Notes under the pieces: model-generated
Databases searched by the model: none
The model's input: the letters and a program-made list of their open reading frames with translations, nothing else
Told to the model about the DNA's origin: nothing
Shown here: positions 24,565-31,821 of the stretch, piece by piece
Numbering within the stretch: the first letter of the stretch is position 1
How the letters are laid out: each line of letters opens with the position of its first letter
Position numbers and translations under genes: made by a program
Source: Dethiosulfovibrio salsuginis
Lineage (GTDB): Bacteria > Synergistota > Synergistia > Synergistales > Dethiosulfovibrionaceae
DNA: 42,629 bases
NCBI RefSeq assembly: GCF_900177735.1
Contig: NZ_FXBB01000024.1
Span: forward strand, 1 to 42,629
Direction: 5' to 3'

Positions 24565-25620
24565 CTAGGGCACGGCACTCCACCGGCCTGGTCCTGAACG
24601 ATAAACCTTCCCCTCCATCTCTAAGGAGACCAAAGAGGCCATCACCTCTGGGACGGAAAGCCCCACCCTGCTCGCCAACTCGTCTAAGGTCACCTTGCCC
24701 GACCTTTTAACCCCCGATAGGACCGGGGATATCCCTTTTTCCTCGAAGAGATCCATCTGTCTACCTCCTGACAGGAGGTGGACAAAGTGATCCAGATCCC
24801 AAAGGGGTTGGGCACCGTCGAAGATAAGCCGGTTAGAGCCTTTACAGACCTCCCGGTCTATAGGGCCTGGAACGGCCCATATCTCTCTGCCTATCTCACC
24901 GGCTATCCTGGCGGTTATCATAGACCCCCCTGTCACAGGGGATTCCACCACAACCACCTGGCTGGCTAACCCCGCTATCATACCGTTTCTTTTGGGAAAA
25001 TTCCACCTCCGACCGATCTCTCCCATGGGGAAACGGCTAAGAAGACCTCCGCCATTTCTTAAAATAGACCTAAAAAGACCGTCGTGGCCTCTGGGATAGA
25101 CCACGTCAACTCCGGTGCCTAAAACCGCCAAGGTGTATCCTCCGCCGTCCAAGGCTCCTGAGTGGGCCGCTCCGTCCACTCCTGAAGCCCCTCCGCTTAC
25201 AACAGATATATCGGCCTCCGCCAGCTTTCGGCCTAAAGACCCGGCGACCTGGGTGCCGTAAGGAGTGCATCGTCTGGTCCCCACCACCGATACCGACGAT
25301 AGGGAGTCTTTCAGATTGCCCCTAAGATAGAGCACCGGAGGAGGATCGTCGGTGTCCATAAGCCCTGAGGGGTAGTCTCTCTCTCCGAAGAATATGGTCC
25401 TCACTCCGACGGCGGCACACCGGTCGAGCTCTTCCTCCGGCCAGGAGGAGTTCAGGAGGTCTTTGCCTCTTTGCCATAGAGCCCTCTTCACACCTAAAGA
25501 CAGGGCCAGATCTCTGTCGGACCAGAGGTCGGCGAGGTTGATCCCTTTATCCCTGAGGGCCCGAACAAAGGCCCCTCCTCGATCGGAGAGGCGATTTACG
25601 ACCAATAGCTCTCTGCTCAT
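24565..25620 (-). CDS. dprA: DNA-processing protein DprA
   Basis: The 351-residue protein has the Rossmann-like DprA core: SVVGTRRCTPYGT, ISVVSGGASGVDGAAHSGAL, TLAVLGTGVDVVYPRGH and GGSMITARIAGEIGREIWAVPG. A C-terminal winged helix (VTLDELASRVGLSVPEV) follows. DprA binds incoming single-stranded DNA during natural transformation and loads RecA. It is followed by ppsR and preceded by comM, another transformation-linked gene, which suggests the organism may be competent. Length is normal. Confidence 0.95.
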   Translation of the reverse strand: MSRELLVVNRLSDRGGAFVRALRDKGINLADLWSDRDLALSLGVKRALWQRGKDLLNSSWPEEELDRCAAVGVRTIFFGERDYPSGLMDTDDPPPVLYLRGNLKDSLSSVSVVGTRRCTPYGTQVAGSLGRKLAEADISVVSGGASGVDGAAHSGALDGGGYTLAVLGTGVDVVYPRGHDGLFRSILRNGGGLLSRFPMGEIGRRWNFPKRNGMIAGLASQVVVVESPVTGGSMITARIAGEIGREIWAVPGPIDREVCKGSNRLIFDGAQPLWDLDHFVHLLSGGRQMDLFEEKGISPVLSGVKRSGKVTLDELASRVGLSVPEVMASLVSLEMEGKVYRSGPGRWSAVP

Positions 25621-25623
25621 AGG

Positions 25624-27117
25624 CTACGCCTCCCCTCGATAGGCTAGGGCTTCCATGACGGAGGCTGAGGATACCTGTAGGTCGCCGGAGAGGTCGGCTA
25701 TGGTCCGGGCCACCCGAAGGACCCGGCCCAGCCCTCTGGCGGATAGTTTGAGTCCCTCGGCCATTTTCAGTAAGGTCCCCTCCGCCTCTACAGATAAATT
25801 TATGTGCTCCCTCAAAGCCTTTTCCGGAACCTCCGAGTTGCACACCCAGCCGCCGAAGGCCCACCGGGCCCTCTGTGCCTCCCTGGCGGCGGTCACCCTC
25901 ATTCTCACCTGAGAGCTGCTCTCCCCTTTAGAGGGAGCCAGGCCGATAAGCTCCTCCGGCAAAAGCCGAGAGACGGAGACCTGGAGGTCTATTCGGTCCA
26001 TCACAGGGCCGGAGAGTTTTCTCCTGTAACGATCCAGGTCCGATTGAGAACAGGAACACCTCTCCATACTGTCGCCCCACCAGCCACAGGGACAGGGGTT
26101 GGCCGCCAGGACCAGCAGGACCCTGGAGGGATAGGTTACCGTACCGGAGGACCGGCTTATCACTATCGATCCGTCCTCCAGAGGCTGCCTCAGGGCTTCG
26201 ACCAAATCTCGGCGGAATTCGGTGAACTCGTCGAGAAAGAGGACCCCCCGATGGGCCAGGGATATCTCACCAGGCCTGAGGGCGGTGCCTCCCCCACAGA
26301 CCGATACGGTTGATGCGGTGTGGTGGACCACTCTGAAGGGGGGCCTGCGGTTTGGGTGGTCCGTGGAGTCCAGGACTCCTTTTATCGTCAGGCTCTCTAT
26401 TACCTCACCGTCGGACAGAGGGGGGAGTATTCCCCTGAGGGCCCTGGCGAGCATGGTCTTTCCGCTTCCTGGAGCACCGACCATGAGGACGTTGTGCTGT
26501 CCTGCGGCGGCTATCTCCAGCGCCCTTTTTGCCATGGCCTGACCACGGATGTCGGTCCAGTCCAGCAGCTCCGACGGCGGCAGGTCGTCTATCTCGACGG
26601 CCTCTACGGAGGCGAGCTCCCGCCCCGATTTAAGGTGACCTAAGATCTGCTCCAGGCTGTCCACCTTATAGGCCTCAACGCCCCTTACCAGACCTACCTG
26701 GGAGCCGTTTTCCGAGGGACAGTAGAGGGGAAGTCCCTGCTCTGCCGCCAGGATCGCCGCGGAGATAGCTCCTCGGACGGGCCTCAGACGACCGTCTAAG
26801 GCGAGCTCTCCTACGAAAAGGGACGGTTTGGGGAGGGGAATGGACTGGGATTTTACCGCCAGCCCTACCGCTATAGGCAGGTCCAACATGGACCCTTCCT
26901 TTGGAAGGTCCGCAGGGGCCAAGTTGACGGCGATCCTGCCCTTAAGGGAGATTCCAGCGTTTTTGAGTGCCGCCCGAACCCTCTCTTTAGACTCCCTCAC
27001 CGAGGCATCGGGAAGGCCGACTATGGAGATTGAGAAAAGGCCACCGGCGATCTCCACCTCTACGTCCACCTCTTTTGCCTCCATCCCCTTCAAGGTTACC
27101 GCCTTGACCGAGCTCAA
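25624..27117 (-). CDS. comM: YifB/ComM family Mg-chelatase-like AAA+ ATPase
   Basis: The 497-residue protein has the N-terminal Lon-substrate-like domain (FSISIVGLPDASVRESKERV, NLAPADLPKEG). The AAA+ core has the Walker A motif GAPGSGKTMLARAL and VLFLDEFTEF as Walker B, plus a CPCGWWGD...CSC zinc-binding insertion and the C-terminal Mg-chelatase subdomain. In Vibrio ComM is a branch-migration helicase that promotes recombination during transformation. It overlaps yraN by 4 bases and precedes dprA by 3 bases. Confidence 0.93.
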   Translation of the reverse strand: MSSVKAVTLKGMEAKEVDVEVEIAGGLFSISIVGLPDASVRESKERVRAALKNAGISLKGRIAVNLAPADLPKEGSMLDLPIAVGLAVKSQSIPLPKPSLFVGELALDGRLRPVRGAISAAILAAEQGLPLYCPSENGSQVGLVRGVEAYKVDSLEQILGHLKSGRELASVEAVEIDDLPPSELLDWTDIRGQAMAKRALEIAAAGQHNVLMVGAPGSGKTMLARALRGILPPLSDGEVIESLTIKGVLDSTDHPNRRPPFRVVHHTASTVSVCGGGTALRPGEISLAHRGVLFLDEFTEFRRDLVEALRQPLEDGSIVISRSSGTVTYPSRVLLVLAANPCPCGWWGDSMERCSCSQSDLDRYRRKLSGPVMDRIDLQVSVSRLLPEELIGLAPSKGESSSQVRMRVTAAREAQRARWAFGGWVCNSEVPEKALREHINLSVEAEGTLLKMAEGLKLSARGLGRVLRVARTIADLSGDLQVSSASVMEALAYRGEA

Positions 27118-27497
27118 ACCGACACATCTCCTCCCGTTATGTCCCTGAGGTGCTCCAGGGATAGTTTTCCGTTAAGATCGGTGATGGCGATTAAATCTAT
27201 ACGCCAAAAGCCTTCCCAACCGATTCTATCGACGTAGGCCGATCCCGCCAGGACCAGTTTTCTGAGTTTCCTCGGTCCTACCGACTCCTCCGGCGGCATT
27301 ACCAGCCCGACGGACCGATAACGAACCTCGACCACCACTAACTCGTCGCCGTCTTTGGCTATTATGTCCAGTTCTCCCCTTTTAAGACGGACGTTTCTGG
27401 CCAGTATGGGCCAACGGAGACCGGAGATGTATTCGCAGGCCAGATCTTCCCCTTGGACACCTTTTTTAAGGTGTTCCGGCCAATCGCAGAACTTCAT
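27114..27497 (-). CDS. YraN/UPF0102 family endonuclease-like protein
   Basis: The 127-residue protein has the YraN signature: GEDLACEYISGLRWPILARNVR, then GELDIIAKDGDELVVVEVRYR, in which the Glu, Asp and Glu-X-Arg positions form a restriction-endonuclease-like active site (KR...GELD...VEVR). Function is not established; the family is commonly coded beside rnhB, comM and dprA. It overlaps both comM and the upstream FlhB-like gene by 4 bases. Confidence 0.88.
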   Translation of the reverse strand: MKFCDWPEHLKKGVQGEDLACEYISGLRWPILARNVRLKRGELDIIAKDGDELVVVEVRYRSVGLVMPPEESVGPRKLRKLVLAGSAYVDRIGWEGFWRIDLIAITDLNGKLSLEHLRDITGGDVSV

Positions 27498-27772
27498 GGT
27501 CGGCGGGAGGAGTCCAGGCGGTAGACGAAGGTCAACACCTTGGCCACCGCCTCGTAAAGCTCGACAGGGATCTCGTCACCGACCTCTAAAGCCAGAAGAG
27601 CGCTCACCAAGGCGGCGTCCTCTACTACCGGAACGTTGGACTGGGTGGCTATCTCCACTATTCTCTCGGCGACTTTGCCGGTGCCAGACGCAACTATGTG
27701 AGGGGCTTCTCTAGCCTCTTTGTCGTACTTGACCGCCGCCGCCATAGGCCGGTCCGATTTGGGCTTATTCAT
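27494..27772 (-). CDS. FlhB C-terminal-domain-like protein (YlqH/FhlB type)
   Basis: The 92-residue protein matches only the cytoplasmic tail of FlhB: AAAVKYDKEAREAPHIVASG, VPVVEDAALVSALLALEVG and IPVELYEAVAKVLTFVYRL. It has no membrane helices, and the Asn-Pro-Thr-His autocleavage motif that precedes this region in FlhB is absent. The alignment starts just after where cleavage would occur, so the protein looks like a free-standing copy of the cleaved fragment. Similar genes (ylqH) lie near rnhB in Bacillus. A role in tuning flagellar export specificity is inferred. Confidence 0.85.
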   Translation of the reverse strand: MNKPKSDRPMAAAVKYDKEAREAPHIVASGTGKVAERIVEIATQSNVPVVEDAALVSALLALEVGDEIPVELYEAVAKVLTFVYRLDSSRRP

Positions 27773-28803
27773 GCCTCTACGTCCAGTCTCAGGTATCTGT
27801 TGGGATGGGCTGCTTTTAAGGCTACCCCCAGGTATTGGAGGGAGAGGGGCCCTTTCTCCAGGTCTTCCTGTAACTCCCTCAGGGCACGGGAAAGGGCTTT
27901 AGCTGCGTCGTCGGTCTGGGCCTTGAGTGAGACGGTCAGCGATTTGCCGTCGCTCTCCAAACCTCCCGATACGTCCCCTAGAGTCCGTCCCTCGACTAAG
28001 AAATCGACCCTGAAGAAAGACCTTTTATCCCCTTTCTTTCGGCGGGAGGAAAAACTGACCTTCGCGGGAATCGATTCCTGGTCAGGACCGGGCCACCAGG
28101 CTCCTGCCAGAGAGGCGTTGGAGAACTCCTCTCTAGGAGGGCGGGACAGAAGTCCGTGGCCTTTCAGGAATCGGGCTATCTCGTCGTCCCCTTCTTTCAT
28201 CTCCTTTAGGGATGAGAGGGGATTTTCACCTCTCTCCCGCCTCTCCTGAAGCTCCTTCTGTATCCTCTTCCACATTTTGCCAACCGACTGGCCATCGAGG
28301 GACATATACCAGGAGAGTATGCCGACCTTTTCGGAGGAGACTTTCTCCCCTCTGGCCATGAGCTCTATGAGGGAATCCATAGCTCTAGGGTCGCCGAGCC
28401 TGCGGAGCTCTTTTCTGAGGTGGAGCAAAAAGCCGTCGGTCACCGGCAGACCTTTGGAGAGAAGCAGTGCCGCTGCCTCCTGATCCGCCTTAGGGAGACG
28501 ACCTAATAGGGCGGCGTCCTCGGGCCTGAGCCTGAGGGTCGGCACATCTCCCTGGGCATCCCATATGGCCTGGAAGTGCTGTCCTGGAAAGAGGGAGAGG
28601 TTAGATCGGGCGAGCATATTCTGACCAGCGATACGGACCATATAGGCTCCATCCTTAAAGGAAAGAACCCGTCCTTCAACCAGGGCACCGTCGGGAATGC
28701 CCTTACCTCTCGCCGCCCCCTGCTGAGCGGGAGAGAGGGCCGTCCCCTGTCCCCTTCCGACGCCTATATTAAGGTTTTGAGGAGATCCTATTCCGTCTAC
28801 CAT
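27769..28803 (-). CDS. FliK-like protein (YlqG type)
   Basis: The 344-residue protein has an N-terminal region with a beta-rich LVEGRVLSFKDGAYMVRIAG segment. A middle helical part follows, and the C-terminal domain (about 250-344) resembles the FliK hook-length C-domain in pattern (FFRVDFLVEGRTLGDVSG, SLTVSLKAQTDDAAKAL, LSLQYLGVAL). It overlaps the FlhB-like gene by 4 bases. FliK's C-domain is what contacts the FlhB tail, so the pair looks like a paired duplicate of the substrate-specificity switch. Family membership is by pattern, not by strong motif. Confidence 0.6.
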   Translation of the reverse strand: MVDGIGSPQNLNIGVGRGQGTALSPAQQGAARGKGIPDGALVEGRVLSFKDGAYMVRIAGQNMLARSNLSLFPGQHFQAIWDAQGDVPTLRLRPEDAALLGRLPKADQEAAALLLSKGLPVTDGFLLHLRKELRRLGDPRAMDSLIELMARGEKVSSEKVGILSWYMSLDGQSVGKMWKRIQKELQERRERGENPLSSLKEMKEGDDEIARFLKGHGLLSRPPREEFSNASLAGAWWPGPDQESIPAKVSFSSRRKKGDKRSFFRVDFLVEGRTLGDVSGGLESDGKSLTVSLKAQTDDAAKALSRALRELQEDLEKGPLSLQYLGVALKAAHPNRYLRLDVEA

Positions 28804-28806
28804 AAT

Positions 28807-29385
28807 CTATCCTTTCCAGTGAAAGCTCTTTCTGTGGATCGGGCTAGGTCCCAAGGACTCCATTGCCTCTTTGTGGAACTTGGTCCCGTAGCCCTTGTGG
28901 GAGGCAAAACCGTATCCAGGGTAAACCCCGTCCAGCGTGACCATTATCCTGTCCCTCAGCACCTTGGCGATCACCGACGCCGCGGAGATCTGGGGGTACA
29001 GGTCGTCCCCTTTGGGGATCACCTGCTGATGGACCTTGAGTCCCGGGATCTCTCTGTCCCCGTCGACTATAACCCCGTCGAAAAGGGCTCCAGGAAGCCT
29101 ATGTACCGCCCTTCCCATTGCCCACAAGGTGGCGTTCAGTATGTTGATTCTGTCTATTCTCTCCACCGATGCGGCCTGAGCGGACCATAGGACCTTCATT
29201 TCCATCATGGCGGAGTAAACCTTTTCCCTCCGGAGGGCGGTCATTTTCTTTGAGTCCCGAAGGCCTTTATCGATCAAAGCCTGGGCCTGATCGGCGGTGA
29301 GGATCACCGCCGACGCAACCACAGGACCGGCGAAGGGGCCTCGCCCCGCTTCGTCCACCCCCGCCAGTACGGGGAGAAAGGTCAT
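28807..29385 (-). CDS. rnhB: Ribonuclease HII
   Basis: The product is about 192 residues from ATG 29385, which overlaps the rbgA stop by 4 bases. The open frame extends upstream only as an rbgA shadow. Family motifs are VLAGVDEAGRGPFAGPVVASAV, with the first catalytic Asp and Glu, then GVIVDGDREIPG, ISAASVIAKVLRD and GYGFASHKGYGTKFH. It removes ribonucleotides from DNA duplexes in the cytosol. The order rbgA-rnhB is conserved in many bacteria. Confidence 0.95.
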   Translation of the reverse strand: MTFLPVLAGVDEAGRGPFAGPVVASAVILTADQAQALIDKGLRDSKKMTALRREKVYSAMMEMKVLWSAQAASVERIDRINILNATLWAMGRAVHRLPGALFDGVIVDGDREIPGLKVHQQVIPKGDDLYPQISAASVIAKVLRDRIMVTLDGVYPGYGFASHKGYGTKFHKEAMESLGPSPIHRKSFHWKG

Positions 29386-30206
29386 TCTATTACCTTTCCC
29401 GGCCTTTCTAAGGAGACCGCCCCTAGCTTGCCGGAGGAAAAGGCGTCGAGAAAACGTCTGCCCGACAGGGTGAGGTCCACTTTGTTTCCAGGCAGCAGAC
29501 AGCCTAGCCTGCGGCCTATGGCCTCTAAGGTCTCGTAGGGGTCCTCGCCAGGTTCGACGCCCCAGGTATCCTGGACAACCGACCATAGGCCCTTGTCCAT
29601 CAGGAATTCCACCAAAGTGTAGGCTACAGCGTCGTAGCCTCCTATGACCTCCGCCTTGCTACAGCCGAGCCAGGCCAGGGCTTTTTGAATATGCTCGTCG
29701 GATTTAGGATCCAGTATGCCCGGAGAGTCGACCACCAAAAATCCTCTGCCTTTGTACCAGGAGACCCCTTTGGTTACCCCAGGAATGCCTCCGACGTTGG
29801 CGTTTTTCTTCCCAACCAGACAGTTAAGCAACGCCGACTTCCCTACGTTAGGTATCCCCACCACCGCCATCCGTAGCTCTCGATGGGAGGGAATATCCTT
29901 CTCCAGCTCCTTTCTGAGAGGATCTATTTTCCCCTTGAGGAGGTCCACCGCCCAGGCCTTTGACTTGCCCTTACGGTACAGGTCCAGCCATTGAGAGGTG
30001 ACCGAGCTGTCCGCTAGGTCGCTTTTGGTCAGGACCTTCCACACGGGACAGATTTTCGAGAGAGAGGCGATCAAGGGGGAGCCGGTAACCTCCGGCGCCC
30101 TAGCGTCTCGGACCTCCAGGATCAGGTCAAGCTTGCCGGCGAGCTCCCCTAGTTTTCTGGTTCCCTTGGCCATATGGCCGGGAAACCATACCGTTCTTCC
30201 GGACAT
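29382..30206 (-). CDS. rbgA: Ribosome biogenesis GTPase RbgA/YlqF
   Basis: The 274-residue protein is a circularly permuted GTPase. The N-terminus has the family start VWFPGHMAKGTRKL, then EVRDARAPEVTGSP. The G4-type motif LTKSDLAD precedes the G1 loop VGIPNVGKSALLNCLVG, which is followed by PGVTKGVSWYKG and VVDSPGIL (G3). RbgA is required for late 50S assembly. Its start shares one base with the lepB stop (TGATG). Confidence 0.93.
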   Translation of the reverse strand: MSGRTVWFPGHMAKGTRKLGELAGKLDLILEVRDARAPEVTGSPLIASLSKICPVWKVLTKSDLADSSVTSQWLDLYRKGKSKAWAVDLLKGKIDPLRKELEKDIPSHRELRMAVVGIPNVGKSALLNCLVGKKNANVGGIPGVTKGVSWYKGRGFLVVDSPGILDPKSDEHIQKALAWLGCSKAEVIGGYDAVAYTLVEFLMDKGLWSVVQDTWGVEPGEDPYETLEAIGRRLGCLLPGNKVDLTLSGRRFLDAFSSGKLGAVSLERPGKVIE

Positions 30207-30718
30207 CAGTCCACCAATCCAATTCGGTTGAGAGGCCAGTAACGAAGGAACACCGGGCCCCTTACGTTGCTCTCAGGCACAAAGCCCCAGAAACGGCTGT
30301 CCTGGGAGTTGGGACGGTTATCCCCCATGGCGAAGTAATGGCCTTCAGGAACGGTGACGGGGTTCATGGAGAAGGCGTCGGGAAAGGTGACGTAAGGTTC
30401 GTCGGTCGCCTTGCCGTTTATCAGGACCTGCCCCTGCTTTATCTCCACCACGTCGCCCGGGAGGGCTATGAGCCTTTTGACGAAATCCCTTTTAGGGTCC
30501 ACGGGATATTTAAAGACGAAGACCTGTCCCCTTTTGGGCTCCTGGACGTAATACCAGAACTTACACACCAACACCCTGTCTCCCGGGAGCAAAGTCGGGA
30601 TCATCGACCCGCTAGGTATCCAGAAGGCCTGAACTATAACCGCCCTGATTATCAGGGCTAAAACTACCGCCCATAGGACCGTTTCCACCGTTTCTCTCCA
30701 CCATGGTTTAGCTGCCAT
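30206..30718 (-). CDS. lepB: Signal peptidase I
   Basis: The product is about 170 residues, starting at ATG 30718 (MAAKPWWRETVETV) with GGAGG ten bases upstream; a TTG six bases earlier is possible. One N-terminal membrane helix (VLWAVVLALIIRAVIVQAF) leads into WIPSGSMIPTLLPGD, with the catalytic Ser. KRDFVKRLIALPGD holds the catalytic Lys and YFAMGDNRPNSQDSRFWG is the box D/E region. It cleaves signal peptides at the outer face of the cytoplasmic membrane. It is the first intact gene of the lepB-rbgA-rnhB-dprA operon. Confidence 0.96.
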   Translation of the reverse strand: MAAKPWWRETVETVLWAVVLALIIRAVIVQAFWIPSGSMIPTLLPGDRVLVCKFWYYVQEPKRGQVFVFKYPVDPKRDFVKRLIALPGDVVEIKQGQVLINGKATDEPYVTFPDAFSMNPVTVPEGHYFAMGDNRPNSQDSRFWGFVPESNVRGPVFLRYWPLNRIGLVD

Positions 30719-30766
30719 AAACAAAAAACCTCCGTAAAATCCGAATAGGTCCTCCCTGGAAGGCGC

Positions 30767-31213
30767 TCAGCGACCGAACCACTCCAGCCTTGGAGTCCCT
30801 TTTACAGGGAGGACCAGCTTGCCCCAGGGCATGCTCTTGCTATCCTTCAATATCGAAAGAGTCATCCCCGGCGATAGGGTTCGGTACAGAGGATTGTACC
30901 TAGCCAGGCTATAGTTCCCAAGACGGGCGAGAAAACAGCTCTCTATCACGAAGGACTCACTGACCAGAGGATTATACCAAGTAAGAGAGATCTGGGAGGT
31001 CAATATGCCTCCTCCCGCCACGGTCAGGGAGAAATGTCTGCTCTCTATAATGGCCCTTTCATAGCGAACGGTCAACCATTGAGTGAGCCGGAGACACTCG
31101 TCTTTAGCACAACGAATCCGCCATACCTCGGAGTGCAGACAAAGGAACAGGCTACCGAGCAGTGCGGATAGGATCATCAGGCAGGAGAGAAGCTCTACAA
31201 GGGAGAATCCCCT
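30767..31213 (-). pseudogene. Type IV prepilin-like gene without a start codon
   Basis: The frame encodes RGFSLVELLSCLMILSALL and a hydrophobic helix, the classic type IV prepilin/pseudopilin N-terminus cleaved after Gly. A globular part of about 120 residues ends LEWFGR. Upstream in frame there is no ATG, GTG or TTG before the TAA at 31258-31256. The space where the leader peptide should start is filled by the iorB terminator hairpin. The first usable start, ATG 31177, falls inside the hydrophobic helix and would yield a product that cannot be processed. I read it as a decapitated GspH/FimT-like pseudopilin; a non-canonical start or a sequencing error are the alternatives. Confidence 0.65.
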
Positions 31214-31216
31214 GCT

Positions 31217-31256
31217 AAACGACGAAAAGGGGGCAAAAGCCCCCTTTTCGTCGTTT
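31217..31256 (-). terminator. Long terminator hairpin after iorB
   Basis: A perfect 18-bp stem (AAACGACGAAAAGGGGGC, 4-base loop, exact complement) starts six bases past the iorB stop. On the minus strand the 3' arm is GCCCCCTTTTCGTCGTTT, a U-rich terminator end. The hairpin overlaps the region where the adjacent prepilin gene would be expected to start. Confidence 0.85.
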
Positions 31257-31261
31257 TAAGC

Positions 31262-31819
31262 TCAGTGGGCGGTTGCCTCATATCCCAGCTCCAGGACCTT
31301 TAGGTTGTCCTGGACGAACCGAGAGGGAGACAGCTCCTCTATCGCCTTTCTGACATCCTCTATTGAGCCGCTTTCGACTGACGAGCCGCTCATGGCCCCT
31401 AGGATAAGGACGTTCAAGAAGAGAAACTTACCTCCCATATGCTCTTTAAGTATGGAGTATCCTTCTATGGAATGTACCTTTATGTCGTGTTTCTCGATGT
31501 AGGATTGAAGCCTCTCGTTTTTGAAGGCCTCAGGGTCGTAGAGGTTTACGACTAGATCGCCACCGTCTTTGAGGAAGTGTATGTTTCTGACCGCTTCGTT
31601 CTGGTCGAAGGCGAGGAGAAGGTCCGCCTCTCCCGCTTTCACCATAGGGCTGAGGTAGTCTCCGACTTTAAAGTGGCTGACGACCGATCCCCCTCTTTGA
31701 GCCATACCGTGGACCTCGCTTCCCACCACGTTCTGGCCTTTACCCATAGCTATATGACCCATGACCTTACTGGCGAAGAGAATTCCCTGACCGCCCGTTC
31801 CTACGATAACGCACTGCAT
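31262..31819 (-). CDS. iorB: Indolepyruvate:ferredoxin oxidoreductase, beta subunit
   Basis: The product is about 185 residues from ATG 31819 (MQCVIVGTGGQGILFASKV), with GGAGGAGG upstream inside the end of iorA. It shows the gamma-type pyruvate:ferredoxin oxidoreductase domain: VGTGGQG, GSEVHGMAQRGGSVVSHFK, and GGDLVVNLYDP. With IorA it oxidatively decarboxylates aryl-pyruvates from Trp, Phe and Tyr to aryl-acetyl-CoA and reduces ferredoxin. This is a typical step of anaerobic amino-acid fermentation. Confidence 0.94.
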   Translation of the reverse strand: MQCVIVGTGGQGILFASKVMGHIAMGKGQNVVGSEVHGMAQRGGSVVSHFKVGDYLSPMVKAGEADLLLAFDQNEAVRNIHFLKDGGDLVVNLYDPEAFKNERLQSYIEKHDIKVHSIEGYSILKEHMGGKFLFLNVLILGAMSGSSVESGSIEDVRKAIEELSPSRFVQDNLKVLELGYEATAH

Positions 31820-31821
31820 GG

